Positions 16,919-25,005 of a stretch of DNA of 64,000 nucleotides are shown piece after piece. The DNA is taken from contig CBDEUQ010000003.1 of NCBI GenBank assembly GCA_965243325.1, positions 806,001 through 870,000 on the forward strand, in the 5' to 3' direction. The notes beneath the pieces are model-generated. The model did no database searches. It was not told the DNA's origin and saw only the letters and a program-made list of their open reading frames with translations. The translations under genes and the position numbers were made by a program. This stretch comes from JANQOH01 sp965243325. Lineage in GTDB: Bacteria > Pseudomonadota > Alphaproteobacteria > UBA7887. Each line of letters opens with the position of its first letter. The stretch's first letter is position 1.

Positions 16919-18046
16919 TCAGAAGTTCACGTTGACTCCCGTGAGAACGACCGTCGAGTCGGCAGTTTCGCCGTTCACCTCAAATTCGGCGCCGACGAGG
17001 TCGGCGTACCACTTGAGGCCAGGCGCGACCGCGTAGCCGATCTGAAGCGCCCAAGCGTCGAACGTGCTTTCGCTGGCCTCCATGCCGGTCACCATCTTCT
17101 CGGCATGGGCATAGGAGATCTCGACACCGTAGGGGCCGAAATTGTAGGCCGCGTCGAGCACCCAGCCCGTGTAGTCCTGGCTGTCCCCCGGCAGGGTGCC
17201 GGTGTCTCCGTAATCCCAGAAGGCCGCGCCGGCGGAAAAGCCGGCGTGACTCACAATGCCGCCGATCTGGAACATCTCGACGCTGTGCCGGATGGTCCCC
17301 TTCGCGTTGTCGACCGCATCGTCGCTCATCGCGCCGACGGCGGAGACGGTGACAGTGGAGCCGCCCATATCGCCCTTCCACTGGGCCGCGTAGCCGATCT
17401 CGTCCTTGAATTTGCCGTCGCCAGCGGTCGTGCCATCCTTGCCGCCATCTACGGTGGGCGTGTAGCTGACGCCGGCCTGGAAGCCGTTGAACACCGGAGT
17501 GTAGTACGTCACCTTGTATTGTCCGACGTCCCAGAAGTGCGGGTTTACGCTACGCTCGATGTAGCCGGTCGGTGCGACGATGTACGTCTTGTAGGAGTAA
17601 TCGAGGCCGCCGTTGCCCTTGTACTGCCCGGCGATGTTCAGGTTGAGCGCGGTCTCCGCGCCGATCCACGTGCCCGCCTCGATCGACCCCCAACTGCCCT
17701 TGAGCCAGATGTACTGGCGGCCCAGGCCGCTCAATCCGGCAAGGTCAACGTCCGTTCCGTTGGCCGCGATGCGGATTTGCGCGCCGTAGGTGAGGCCGTT
17801 GTCGGCGGTCTTCTCGCCGTTGAAGTACACATCGGCCCAGCGGCCGGCGACGAAGCCGCTGTCCCGGTGCTTCGCGCTGTCGGCATAGCTGTTGTTGGCG
17901 AACCCGCCCTCGAACGACGCGTTCATCCCCGCCGTCAGGATCGGCGTTCCCTCCTCGTCGCGAGACTGGAGCGGCATGGCGACGGCGCTCGCCGCCATAA
18001 GCGATACGCCGACCACCGCCGTCGTATTCAAAAGAAACCTTTTCAT
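16919..18046 (-). CDS. Outer-membrane porin, copy 1
   Basis: A 375-residue secreted beta-barrel. The signal peptide is M-K-R-F-L-L-N-T-T-A-V-V-G-V-S-L-M-A-A-S-A-V-A, with probable cleavage after AxA. Alternating beta-strands such as GFVAGRWADVYFNGEK, GRQYIWLKGSWGSIEAGTWIG, VTYYTPVFNGFQAGVSYTPT and WALQIGYAVAPGLKWYADLVGAEF follow, ending in a terminal aromatic residue (GVNVNF) that BAM recognises. It matches the Gram-negative porin family common in Rhodospirillales. ATG 18046 has GGGAGG upstream; longer in-frame starts would precede the signal peptide. The N-terminal and C-terminal strands are nearly the same as in the other porin copies in this window, while loop regions differ. A nine-base G run lies 76 bp upstream. 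Confidence 0.92.
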   Translation of the reverse strand: MKRFLLNTTAVVGVSLMAASAVAMPLQSRDEEGTPILTAGMNASFEGGFANNSYADSAKHRDSGFVAGRWADVYFNGEKTADNGLTYGAQIRIAANGTDVDLAGLSGLGRQYIWLKGSWGSIEAGTWIGAETALNLNIAGQYKGNGGLDYSYKTYIVAPTGYIERSVNPHFWDVGQYKVTYYTPVFNGFQAGVSYTPTVDGGKDGTTAGDGKFKDEIGYAAQWKGDMGGSTVTVSAVGAMSDDAVDNAKGTIRHSVEMFQIGGIVSHAGFSAGAAFWDYGDTGTLPGDSQDYTGWVLDAAYNFGPYGVEISYAHAEKMVTGMEASESTFDAWALQIGYAVAPGLKWYADLVGAEFEVNGETADSTVVLTGVNVNF

Positions 18047-18121
18047 TCGTCGTAAACCTCCCACGTCATCGGCCGGTGGGCCCGGCCCCTCGGTCCGAAA
18101 TACAGGGCCGGTTCTCATCGA

Positions 18122-18130
18122 CCCCCCCCC
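18122..18130. repeat. Homopolymeric C9 (G9 on porin strand) tract upstream of porin 1
   Basis: Nine C residues on the plus strand, 76-84 bp upstream of the porin start codon. The same run of nine occurs at the equivalent place before porin 3 (32308-32316). Such runs are prone to slipped-strand length change. Confidence 0.9.
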
Positions 18131-18161
18131 AAAAGAAGCCGGCGACCGCCCCTTCCGCCGG

Positions 18162-18171
18162 ACACCCGAAC
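18162..18171. other. Candidate recombination core ACACCCGAAC
   Basis: The sequence shared by the porin 1 and porin 3 leaders ends at this decamer. Beyond it porin 1 runs into the recombinase pair's upstream region, whereas porin 3 runs into GGTGCGAACGCCA. The same decamer plus GGTGCGAACGCCA occurs at 62274-62296 next to the single integrase gene. Porin 3 has ACAACCGAGC (8 of 10) at 32348. That is the pattern expected of an attachment-site core; the assignment is inferred. Confidence 0.45.
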
Positions 18172-18227
18172 CCGCACCGAGAGGTACTAAATAATTGATA
18201 AATAGTCGTTTTTTTCTCCCGCAATGA

Positions 18228-18273
18228 GTTGCAGTCGGACGGAATCGCCAACGGTTCCTTCCCCGGCTGCAAC
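18228..18273. promoter_or_regulatory. Conserved inverted repeat upstream of recombinase pair 1
   Basis: GTTGCAGTCGG (18228-18238) and CCGGCTGCAAC (18263-18273) form 11-bp arms matching at 10 positions, 24 bp apart. The same arms with the same spacing precede recombinase pair 2 (25913-25958), while the surrounding sequence varies. It may be a recombinase arm site or an operator. Confidence 0.55.
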
Positions 18274-18292
18274 GGCAACCGGGAGAACGAAA

Positions 18293-19414
18293 TTGCCCAG
18301 AACGACCCTTACCGACGCCCGCCTGCGCGCTCTTGCGCCACGCGCAACCGCCTACGACATCCGCGACGGCAAGCTCGGCGGCTTCGGCGTCCGGGTGCTG
18401 CCGTCAGGCGTCAAGCATTTCTTCGTCCATTGCCAGCACCGCGGCGAACGCATCTGGAAGATCATCGGAGACGCCGAGGCGATGGACGTTCGCGAAGCGC
18501 GGTCCCGTGCCACCGAGACGCTCGACGCGATCCGGCGGGGCGAGGGCGCCGCGCCGCCCGGCGATACACTCTTCGAGGCGGTCGCCGAGACCGTGTTCCG
18601 ACAGCACGAACGCCTCTGGAAGCCGGGCACGCTCGATGTGAACCGGAGTTATCTGCGCAACCAGATCCTGCCGTATTTCGCCGGACGCCGGATTGCGGAC
18701 ATCGAGCGGAAGGACGTCCGCTGCTGGTTCGCCTCGCTGCACGCGACGCCGGTCGCCGCCGACCGCTCGATGCCGGTGCTTTCCGTCATCATGCGCGAGG
18801 CCGAGACGATGGGCCTCAGGCCCGAGGGCTCCAACCCCTGCCGCGGCATCCGCAGGAACCGCCGCAAGGGGCGCGAGCGGTTCCTGTCGGACGACGAGAT
18901 CCGCCGCCTGTCGGCACGCCTGACGGCCCATGCCGGTCGCTGTCCGCACCAGGTCGCCGTCGTCCGGCTCCTGCTGCTCACCGGATGCCGCAAGAACGAG
19001 ATCCTGACCCTGCGCCGGTCCGACTACCGCGAGGGCCGTCTGTTCCTGCGCGACAGCAAGGTCGGCCCCAGGACGGTCTGGCTGTCCGCGCCGGCCCGGA
19101 CCATCCTCGACTCCCTAAACGGGACCGGCGCCTGGATGTTTCCGTCGTTACGAACCGGAGGACACCGGAGCGATGGCTGGCTGAACGAGTTCTGGCACCG
19201 GGTCCGGGACGAGGCGGACCTGAGGGGCGTCCGCCTTCACGACCTGCGCCACTCCCATGCGAGCCTCGCCCTGCGGTGCGGCGAAACCGTGCTCGCCATC
19301 GGTCGGCTGCTGGGGCACCGGAGGGCGGAGACGACCCTCAGGTACACCCACCCCGCCGACGCAATGGCGATGGACGCCGCCGAGAAACTCGGCGGCGTCC
19401 TCGGGGGGACCTGA
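18293..19414 (+). CDS. Tyrosine recombinase A of pair 1
   Basis: A 373-residue phage/ICE-type integrase. An N-terminal arm-binding domain (ARLRALAPRATAYDIRDGKLGGFGVRVLPSG) is followed by a SAM-like core-binding domain and a C-terminal catalytic domain. Catalytic residues visible: Arg in L-L-T-G-C-R-K-N-E-I, H-x-L-R in RLHDLRHSHA, His in LLGHRRAETTLRYTH and the nucleophilic Tyr in the same motif. The start is uncertain: the homologue at 25978 begins ATGCCCAGAAC, and the matching codon here is TTG (18293). An ATG-less start on TTG is assumed. Its stop is 3 bases before recombinase B. It is divergent from porin 1. Confidence 0.88.
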   Translation: MPRTTLTDARLRALAPRATAYDIRDGKLGGFGVRVLPSGVKHFFVHCQHRGERIWKIIGDAEAMDVREARSRATETLDAIRRGEGAAPPGDTLFEAVAETVFRQHERLWKPGTLDVNRSYLRNQILPYFAGRRIADIERKDVRCWFASLHATPVAADRSMPVLSVIMREAETMGLRPEGSNPCRGIRRNRRKGRERFLSDDEIRRLSARLTAHAGRCPHQVAVVRLLLLTGCRKNEILTLRRSDYREGRLFLRDSKVGPRTVWLSAPARTILDSLNGTGAWMFPSLRTGGHRSDGWLNEFWHRVRDEADLRGVRLHDLRHSHASLALRCGETVLAIGRLLGHRRAETTLRYTHPADAMAMDAAEKLGGVLGGT

Positions 19415-19417
19415 GCG

Positions 19418-20614
19418 ATGGCGGGGAGGGAGCGCGTACGGCTCACCGACGCCGCGATCGCCCGCCTGCGGCCCCGCGAGCGGGAGTATACGGTCTGGGA
19501 CAGCCGGGTGCCCGGGCTCGGGGTCCGTGTCCGCCCGACCGGCGGGCAGAGCTACGTCCTCTTGCAGCATGTCGGCGGGCGCACGAAGCGCGTCTCGCTC
19601 GGGCCGGTGCGCGCGCGCGGCATCGAGGCGGTGCGCCGGGAATGCCATGCCCGGGAGGCCGTTCCGGAAGCCCCGGAGCCGGAGGTGCCCCGCCGGAAGG
19701 CTCCCTCGTTCCGGGACTTCGTCGCGGGCGAGTGGAAGACGGCGCACTTCGAGCGCTACAAGCCGTCGACACAACGAGGCGCGAGGTCGTTGCTCACTGG
19801 GCAGTTGTTGCCGAAGTTCGGATCGAAGCCGCTCGACCGCATCGCCCCGGGGCACGTCCGGCGCTGGTTCGACGCCTTCAGCCGCACCGCGCCGGGCAAT
19901 GCCAACAAAGCCCTCGGGATCCTGGGGCAGATACTCAACTTCGCAGTGGCATGCGGCCACATCGACACCAATCCGACGCGGGGCATCCGGCAAAACCGAC
20001 GCCCGGCGCTCACGCGCTTTCTGTCGCGCGAGGAGATCGCCCGCCTCCACGAGGTCCTCGATAAGGAGGCGGGTCGCGGAAACCGGTTCCGGCATCAGGC
20101 CGACATCGTGCGGCTGCTTCTGCTGACCGGATGCCGCAAGAGCGAGATCGTGCGCCTGCGCTGGTCCGAGGTCCAGAACGACAGGCTGGTCCTCGCGGAT
20201 TCCAAGACCGGACCGAGGACGGTGCCGCTCGGCAGCCGAGCCCGCGCCGTTCTCGACCGGCAGACTCGCGGCCGAAGCCCCTTCGTATTTCCCTCTCCGC
20301 TCGATCCGGCCCGGCCGCGCGCTCACGAGCTCTCGCTCTGGTATCGGGTCAGACGCCAGGCCGGCATCGAGGACGTGCGCCTTCACGATCTTCGGCACAC
20401 GATGGCCAGCCACGCGGTCATGAACGGGGTGCCGGTGCCGGTGGTCTCGCGCATGCTCGGCCATTCCAACGTGCAGATGACCATGCGATACGCGCACCTT
20501 GCCGACCGCGACATAGAGGCGGCGGCCGAGCGGGTCGGCGCCGCGATGGCGCGGATCATGGGACTCGGGACTCAACTGCACCCCTTGGATGCGTCGACTG
20601 ACGCAGGTGGATGA
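19418..20614 (+). CDS. Tyrosine recombinase B of pair 1
   Basis: A 398-residue tyrosine recombinase with the same layout as its upstream partner but clearly divergent in sequence: arm-binding domain (DAAIARLRPREREYTVWDSRVPGLGVRVRP), core-binding region, and catalytic domain with TGCRKSEIVRLRW, RLHDLRHTMASHA and MLGHSNVQMTMRYAHL carrying Arg, His-x-x-Arg, His and Tyr. ATG 19418 follows the recombinase A stop as TGAGCGATG, so they are co-translated. Paired recombinases of this kind may act as a heterodimer; that is inference. Confidence 0.9.
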   Translation: MAGRERVRLTDAAIARLRPREREYTVWDSRVPGLGVRVRPTGGQSYVLLQHVGGRTKRVSLGPVRARGIEAVRRECHAREAVPEAPEPEVPRRKAPSFRDFVAGEWKTAHFERYKPSTQRGARSLLTGQLLPKFGSKPLDRIAPGHVRRWFDAFSRTAPGNANKALGILGQILNFAVACGHIDTNPTRGIRQNRRPALTRFLSREEIARLHEVLDKEAGRGNRFRHQADIVRLLLLTGCRKSEIVRLRWSEVQNDRLVLADSKTGPRTVPLGSRARAVLDRQTRGRSPFVFPSPLDPARPRAHELSLWYRVRRQAGIEDVRLHDLRHTMASHAVMNGVPVPVVSRMLGHSNVQMTMRYAHLADRDIEAAAERVGAAMARIMGLGTQLHPLDASTDAGG

Positions 20615-20726
20615 TCGCCTTCCGTTCCAGATGGGATGTACGAACGCGTCTCTCCGGACGGATCGGCCGAGGGGCTTGGTGTGCCGGGATTCGATTACGG
20701 CCGAGCATAAGCCGATCCGCCCCTGT

Positions 20727-21140
20727 TCAAGCTTCGAACGGGTTCAGCAGGCTCACGTCCAATCCCGCCACGTCAGCGACGTTGCGTGTCACGAGGGTAA
20801 GGCCGTTAGCCTTAGCCGTCGCGGCCAAGAGCGCATCGACAACCGGAAGCGGTCGGATCGCATTCATCCTGCCCCATTGCTCGGCAACGGCTGAATCGAC
20901 GGGCAGGACACGATTGCCGAAGCTCGACATTATGTCGGAGAGCCACGAGTCAAGCGCTTCGGCCCTTTGAGGATCGTGGTGGCGAGTGAGTTCCACGCCC
21001 TTACGGATCTCGCCCAGCACCAAGGGACTGAGCCACAGATCGTCCTCAGCGATGCCGCTCCACCACAACGCGACGGCTGGGTCGCAGCGTTCACCCTTGC
21101 GAACTTCCGAGATGATGTTCGTGTCGATCAGGAAAGTCAT
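20727..21140 (-). CDS. vapC: VapC-family PIN-domain ribonuclease toxin
   Basis: A 137-residue PIN domain. Asp residues in M-T-F-L-I-D-T-N-I-I-S-E, Glu in L-V-L-G-E-I-R-K-G and the C-terminal aspartates in LPVVDALLAATAKANGLTLVTRNVADVAG form the metal site of the VapC/FitB group. VapC toxins cut tRNA or rRNA and are neutralised by the partner made just upstream. Its start overlaps the antitoxin stop (ATGA). Confidence 0.93.
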   Translation of the reverse strand: MTFLIDTNIISEVRKGERCDPAVALWWSGIAEDDLWLSPLVLGEIRKGVELTRHHDPQRAEALDSWLSDIMSSFGNRVLPVDSAVAEQWGRMNAIRPLPVVDALLAATAKANGLTLVTRNVADVAGLDVSLLNPFEA

Positions 21141-21421
21141 GGGGCGGCGTCACGTCCAAAGTCACGCTGACGTTCGAGATCGATCCCTTCAAGCGGCGCC
21201 GAGGCCAGCAGTGCCTTGAGCCCTCCGGAGCGCGGCACGGCGATCTTCTCGCGCAGGATGGCGCGCGTCTCGGTCTCGCGCTCGGGATCGACCAGCGCCG
21301 TGGCAACATCGCGCACGAGCGCAGCGTCTCCTTTCCGAACCTGAATTTCGACGCGCACAAAGCCCTGCCGCTGGCGGCGCTTGCGCCACTGGGTGACGGG
21401 AGATGGTTCGGTGCTGGTCAT
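21137..21421 (-). CDS. Antitoxin partner of VapC
   Basis: A 94-residue protein with a basic N-terminal half (Q-W-R-K-R-R-Q-R-Q-G-F-V-R-V-E-I-Q-V-R-K) resembling a ribbon-helix-helix DNA-binding region, and a C-terminal tail (SGGLKALLASAPLEGIDLERQRDFGRD) of the kind that wraps around a PIN toxin. ATG 21421 is preferred over ATG 21433. The overlap with vapC makes the pair a single transcription unit that is probably autorepressed. Confidence 0.85.
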   Translation of the reverse strand: MTSTEPSPVTQWRKRRQRQGFVRVEIQVRKGDAALVRDVATALVDPERETETRAILREKIAVPRSGGLKALLASAPLEGIDLERQRDFGRDAAP

Positions 21422-21522
21422 CGCATCCTCCATTCCCGGAAATCTTTACCGGGAAAGCGGAAACACGACAACCGGTGGTCGTCTTGGGACGTCCAGACCG
21501 GCTGGAGATACGGTCTCGACCC

Positions 21523-21699
21523 TCAGGCCCTCGATCTGAACCGCGTCAGCTCGGCCTGGAACCGGCGCGCGCGCTCCAGAACGTGCGACACCGCGCCCGG
21601 GCTCGCCCCGCACCCCGTCGCGATCCGGTCGCGCGTCAAGTCAAGACCGTGACGCTGTCGAAGAATGTCCTTGGTGTCGTTCATGCCGATCCTCTTCAT
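21523..21699 (-). pseudogene. IS21-family IstA transposase, N-terminal remnant
   Basis: Fifty-nine codons starting MKRIGMNDTKDILRQRHG, followed by a helix-turn-helix (LTRDRIATGCGASPGAVSHVLERAR) as at the start of IstA. The reading frame stops soon after, and no catalytic DDE domain or istB partner is present. It is a remnant of an older insertion. Confidence 0.6.
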
Positions 21700-22002
21700 C
21701 GAGCCCCTGCCTCCTCGTTTCGGTCCATCGACCGAGGAGGCAGTGCCATGAAGAGAAACGGCCCGGGGGTGCTCCGGACGCCGGCGCATCTCCGAGCCAG
21801 GTCCGGACCGTCGAGTCACGCCGGAATCGCCCCGTCAAGTGTCACCGGATTTTGCACCCTGGGCGGTGGACTCGCCGTGTCAGCGCGGCATTGTCGACTA
21901 CTCGTAGACGGAAGGGTTGCGCGATCGACTCCATACCGGAAGTGACCGCAGTCAATTTCGGGACTCTTGCGGGCATCCCCCGGCGGCCGGCCCATCCACC
22001 GC

Positions 22003-22221
22003 TCAGGCGGCGACCTCCACCACTGCCGCCGTGCATTGCGGAACCGGAACCGGCTCTCCGTGTTCGCGCAGGCTCTCGATGTGCAGAACAATGGCCGTTC
22101 CGATCTCCCGGATGGCTTCGTCGCGGGTTGGCCCCGTGGCCACGCAACCGGGCAGATCGGGCACGTAGGCGGCGTAGTTCCCAGGCGCCTTCTCGATCAC
22201 GATCGTGTATTCCATCTCCAT
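22003..22221 (-). CDS. hicB: HicB-family antitoxin
   Basis: A 72-residue HicB-like protein: MEYTIVIEKAPGNYAAYVPDLPGCVATGPTRDEAIREIGTAIVLHIES is the degenerate RNase-H fold of the family. No C-terminal DNA-binding extension is present, so autoregulation may be weak. GTG 22227 overlapping the hicA stop is an alternative start. It neutralises the HicA ribonuclease encoded just before it. Confidence 0.93.
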   Translation of the reverse strand: MEMEYTIVIEKAPGNYAAYVPDLPGCVATGPTRDEAIREIGTAIVLHIESLREHGEPVPVPQCTAAVVEVAA

Positions 22222-22223
22222 CC

Positions 22224-22415
22224 TCACTTCGTCAGTCCCGCCTGCTTCCGGATGCTGGCCCAGGTGCCCGGGGGAAGGTCGTCGCTGGCCTTGCCGGCTA
22301 TCGTCACCGTCCCCGGCTTGTCGGGATGTCGGTACTGGCGATGACTACCCCTGACCCGGACCAGCGACCAGCCCTCACGTTCGACGAGGCGGATTGCATC
22401 ACGGACCGTGGGCAT
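22224..22415 (-). CDS. hicA: HicA-family mRNA interferase toxin
   Basis: A 63-residue double-stranded-RNA-binding-fold toxin. T-V-R-D-A-I-R-L-V-E-R-E-G-W and the catalytic-histidine motif R-G-S-H-R-Q-Y-R-H-P-D-K-P-G-T-V-T-I-A-G-K are both clear. It inhibits growth by cutting mRNAs; the toxin gene comes first, the usual HicAB order. Its stop overlaps the next gene's GTG. Confidence 0.94.
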   Translation of the reverse strand: MPTVRDAIRLVEREGWSLVRVRGSHRQYRHPDKPGTVTIAGKASDDLPPGTWASIRKQAGLTK

Positions 22416-22474
22416 TCGGCAGGGACTTCAACGGTGACACATGACGAACTCCAGCGCCGCCTGCCCGACCGGGC

Positions 22475-22767
22475 TCATGAGGTGACGCCGGCGTTCACGG
22501 CCTCGCGGAGCGCCTTGGCGGGCTTGAACGTCGGCGCGGTCAAAGCCTCCACCGCTACAGACTCACTCAACCCGCGTGCGGATTGCGCGCCGCACGGGCC
22601 GGCCGGGAGCGGGTGGCGAACTGGCCGAACCCGGCGATCCTCACTTCCTCCCGCCGGCCAAGCGCCTCCGTGACCGCCTCGAACGCCGCATCCACCGCGC
22701 CGGCCGCGTCCGTGCGGCTCAGTCCGGCTCAGGCCGCCACCTCGCGGACAATATCCGACTTGTTCAT
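22475..22767 (-). pseudogene. HU/IHF-family DNA-binding protein gene, inactivated
   Basis: ATG 22767 begins MNKSDIVREVAA, then an in-frame TGA. The same frame continues AGLSRTDAAGAVDAAFEAVTEALGRREEVRIAGFGQFATRSRPARAARNPHAG, which is the HU fold up to the DNA-binding arm. A +1 shift near 22570 is then needed to read ESVAVEALTAPTFKPAKALREAVN, the normal C-terminus. Two independent lesions make a functional product unlikely. Confidence 0.85.
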
Positions 22768-22869
22768 GCGTTCGCTCCCTGAAGACCTCCCCGGCTGCAC
22801 TTCCGGCCGCCGCGCGCTCGCGCGGTCGGGAACCTCGCGACCAACATAGCAGGGTCACGCTTTCGATCA

Positions 22870-23158
22870 GATGTCGGTCAAGGGGGCGGGGTCAACTACG
22901 CTCTCAAATCCCGCCGCGATCGGCTGCGCGAACGCGGTCTGCAGACGACTTCGCAAGTCGCCGGCGCCGTTCAGGCGGCAGCGTCGGCGGGCGGCGGCCC
23001 GGCGAGCGCGCCGCTCGCGCGCATGGACGAGATCGCCGCGTCATCGTAGCCATGCTCGGCGAGCAGGGCCGCGCCGTGCTCCCCGAGTCCGGGCGCCGGC
23101 GCCGCGAGGTTGGCGTGCGCCGCCTCCGGCAATCCGGGAATCCGCGGCACGGGGACCG
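22870..23158 (-). repeat. Duplicated segment A with CaiB/BaiF CoA-transferase C-terminal fragment
   Basis: About 289 bp that reappears at 24704-25005 in the same orientation with few differences. It encodes (minus strand, stop at 22971) the C-terminus of a class III CoA-transferase: PRIPGLPEAAHANLAAPAPGLGEHGAALLAEHGYDDAAISSMRASGAL. At 23158 the match ends abruptly and the frame fuses to an IS110 transposase fragment. Confidence 0.8.
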
Positions 23159-23387
23159 GCGGAACCAACCGCACCGCATGGCCCAGCCGGCCGATCTCGC
23201 GGCCCCAATGGTGCGCACCGCCGCAGGCTTCCATCGCCACCGTGCAGCGCGGTTGCGAGGCCAGAAACCCCAGCACCTTCGCCCGGCTCAGCTTCTTCCG
23301 GAACGCGACCGATCCATCGGGCCTCGCACCGTGAAGCTGAAAGCTGTTCTTCGCCAGATCGATCCCGATCATGCTAACCTGTTCCAT
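23159..23387 (-). pseudogene. IS110-family transposase, N-terminal fragment fused to CoA-transferase tail
   Basis: ATG 23387 starts MEQVSMIGIDLAKNSFQLHG, the RuvC-like DEDD domain start of IS110 transposases. FLASQPRCTVAMEACGGAHHWGREIGRLGHAVRLVPP follows with the second acidic residue. After PP the frame passes straight into the CoA-transferase fragment of repeat A, so the catalytic domain is lost. The fused reading frame ends at 22971. Confidence 0.85.
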
Positions 23388-23601
23388 GGACGCCCCTTTT
23401 CCTATCCTGGCGTTTATGACACCGCCAGCTTGGCACATTGCGATGCCGTCGGGAGGGGCGTCCACTCCATCGCTTACCCGAAACGCGGGCCGAGTTGCGG
23501 AAGTCGGGCTAACCGATGGTGCCCACCATCGACCTCCGAACCATCCCATCGGAAACTGAGGCTTCAAACAGACACGCCACAAGGCCAGTCACGGTAAACG
23601 C

Positions 23602-23915
23602 TCACCATACCGCGACTGGCCTACCAGGACCGACAGCAACACCGTGCCCAGAATGTCCCGCTTCGACGGCGCGTTCGGGCTCGTGTAGACGAGCAGGCAG
23701 TCCGCCACCAGCGCGTCGAAGCGCCCGCTCACCTTCAGGTATTTCGCGAAGAACGCCAGATGGCCCAGCGGTGCAACCGCCGCATCTGGGTCCCACTCGA
23801 CGTCAACAGGGCCGCCGAACGTGTCCACCTTCACGGCCTCGCAGGTGACCCCCCGCACAGCGCCAAGACCCTCACCCGCAGGGCGACCCTCACGGGCACC
23901 TCCAGATCCGCTCAT
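23602..23915 (-). pseudogene. IS1380-family transposase, N-terminal fragment
   Basis: The translation VEWDPDAAVAPLGHLAFFAKYLKVSGRFDALVADC followed by SPNAPSKRDILGTVLLSVLVGQSRYGE matches the start of IS1380-family transposases. It ends near 23590 and no DDE domain follows. It is a decayed insertion. Confidence 0.7.
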
Positions 23916-24045
23916 CCCTGCAGTCTACAAGGGCCGCGGCCATTCCAGACCACCATCAACTGCCGGATTTAGGCTGAATCCGCTATGGCCGAGACTCCCT
24001 ATTGTGCAGCAATCTTTTCGCTTCCGTCTGCAAGCGATCCAGTCC

Positions 24046-24663
24046 TTACCTCAACTTGATTTCCATTGGGCCTAGTGCGAAGCGCGTCCCAATCAATGCC
24101 ATCAGCAAGTACAGAATTGTACATGCCATTACTGAAAATAATTCAGACGATTCCAAGCTTCTCTGATCGAAAACGGATACCACTGTCAAGACGACAATGG
24201 TAACGACGCCAATTGCTGTCACGGATACCATGGCAGAAACAGTGTATTGCGATCTTGGGACAATTTTTCCACACAAGACGCCGCCTGCAAGATGTGCCAA
24301 ACAACTAAATGCAATTGCGACTGGCATAAGTTTACTGGCGTCTTCTTTCGTCCACGTGCCATTTTCTCCAATTTGCGCTAGTATTATCCCAATCGACATT
24401 GCGCCAATTAACATAAACATCAACACCGCTGGAACTAAAGCAACATAATACCAATATGTAGAAACTTCGTCTGGATTCCGTAACAGAGAGTCGTCATCTT
24501 CTACAGCTTTTGCCGTTCGCCACTCTTGCCGAGCAACAACAGCGGTATGAGCCGCGGCAAATATCATGGCAGAAAGTGCCGCTGGGCCTTGGCCAACAGC
24601 ATACCATACCAGCAGAGTGAGAATTATGTATATGATGGGAAGGCCTACAAACCATTTCCACAT
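24046..24663 (-). CDS. Hypothetical multi-pass membrane protein
   Basis: A 205-residue protein with about five hydrophobic helices (around residues 6-24, 28-42, 72-92, 108-128 and 143-163, plus 180-195) separated by short polar loops. I recognise no family. Base composition is distinctly AT-richer than the surrounding DNA, and codon choice differs. The gene lies between the two copies of the CoA-transferase repeat (22870 and 24704), so it looks like recently acquired cargo. ATG 24663 is the only sensible start. Confidence 0.7.
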   Translation of the reverse strand: MWKWFVGLPIIYIILTLLVWYAVGQGPAALSAMIFAAAHTAVVARQEWRTAKAVEDDDSLLRNPDEVSTYWYYVALVPAVLMFMLIGAMSIGIILAQIGENGTWTKEDASKLMPVAIAFSCLAHLAGGVLCGKIVPRSQYTVSAMVSVTAIGVVTIVVLTVVSVFDQRSLESSELFSVMACTILYLLMALIGTRFALGPMEIKLR

Positions 24664-24703
24664 ACTGTCAAATCTCCTTTAGGCGAAGGTGGAGCACGCC
24701 CAT

Positions 24704-25005
24704 GATGTCGGTCAAGGGGGGGCCGGGTCAACTACGCTCTCAAATCCCGCCGCGATCGGTTGCGCGAACGCGGTCTACAGACGACTTCGCAAGTCGCCGG
24801 CGAAGCTCAGGCGGCAGCGTCGGCGGGCGGCGGCCCGGCGAGCGCGCCGCTCGCGCGCATGGACGAGCATGGACGAGATCGCCGCGTCATCGTAGCCATG
24901 CTCGGCGAGCAGGGCCGCGCCGTGCTCCCCGAGTCCGGGCGCCGGCGCCGCGAGGTTGGCGTGCGCAGCCTCCGGCAACCCGGGAATCCGCGGCACGGGG
25001 ACCGG
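24704..25005 (-). repeat. Duplicated segment B with CaiB/BaiF C-terminal fragment
   Basis: Same orientation as segment A at 22870, near-identical, and ending at the same base pattern (CGGGGACCGG). It differs by a 10-bp tandem duplication CATGGACGAG (24858-24877) that shifts the CoA-transferase reading frame. Confidence 0.8.
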
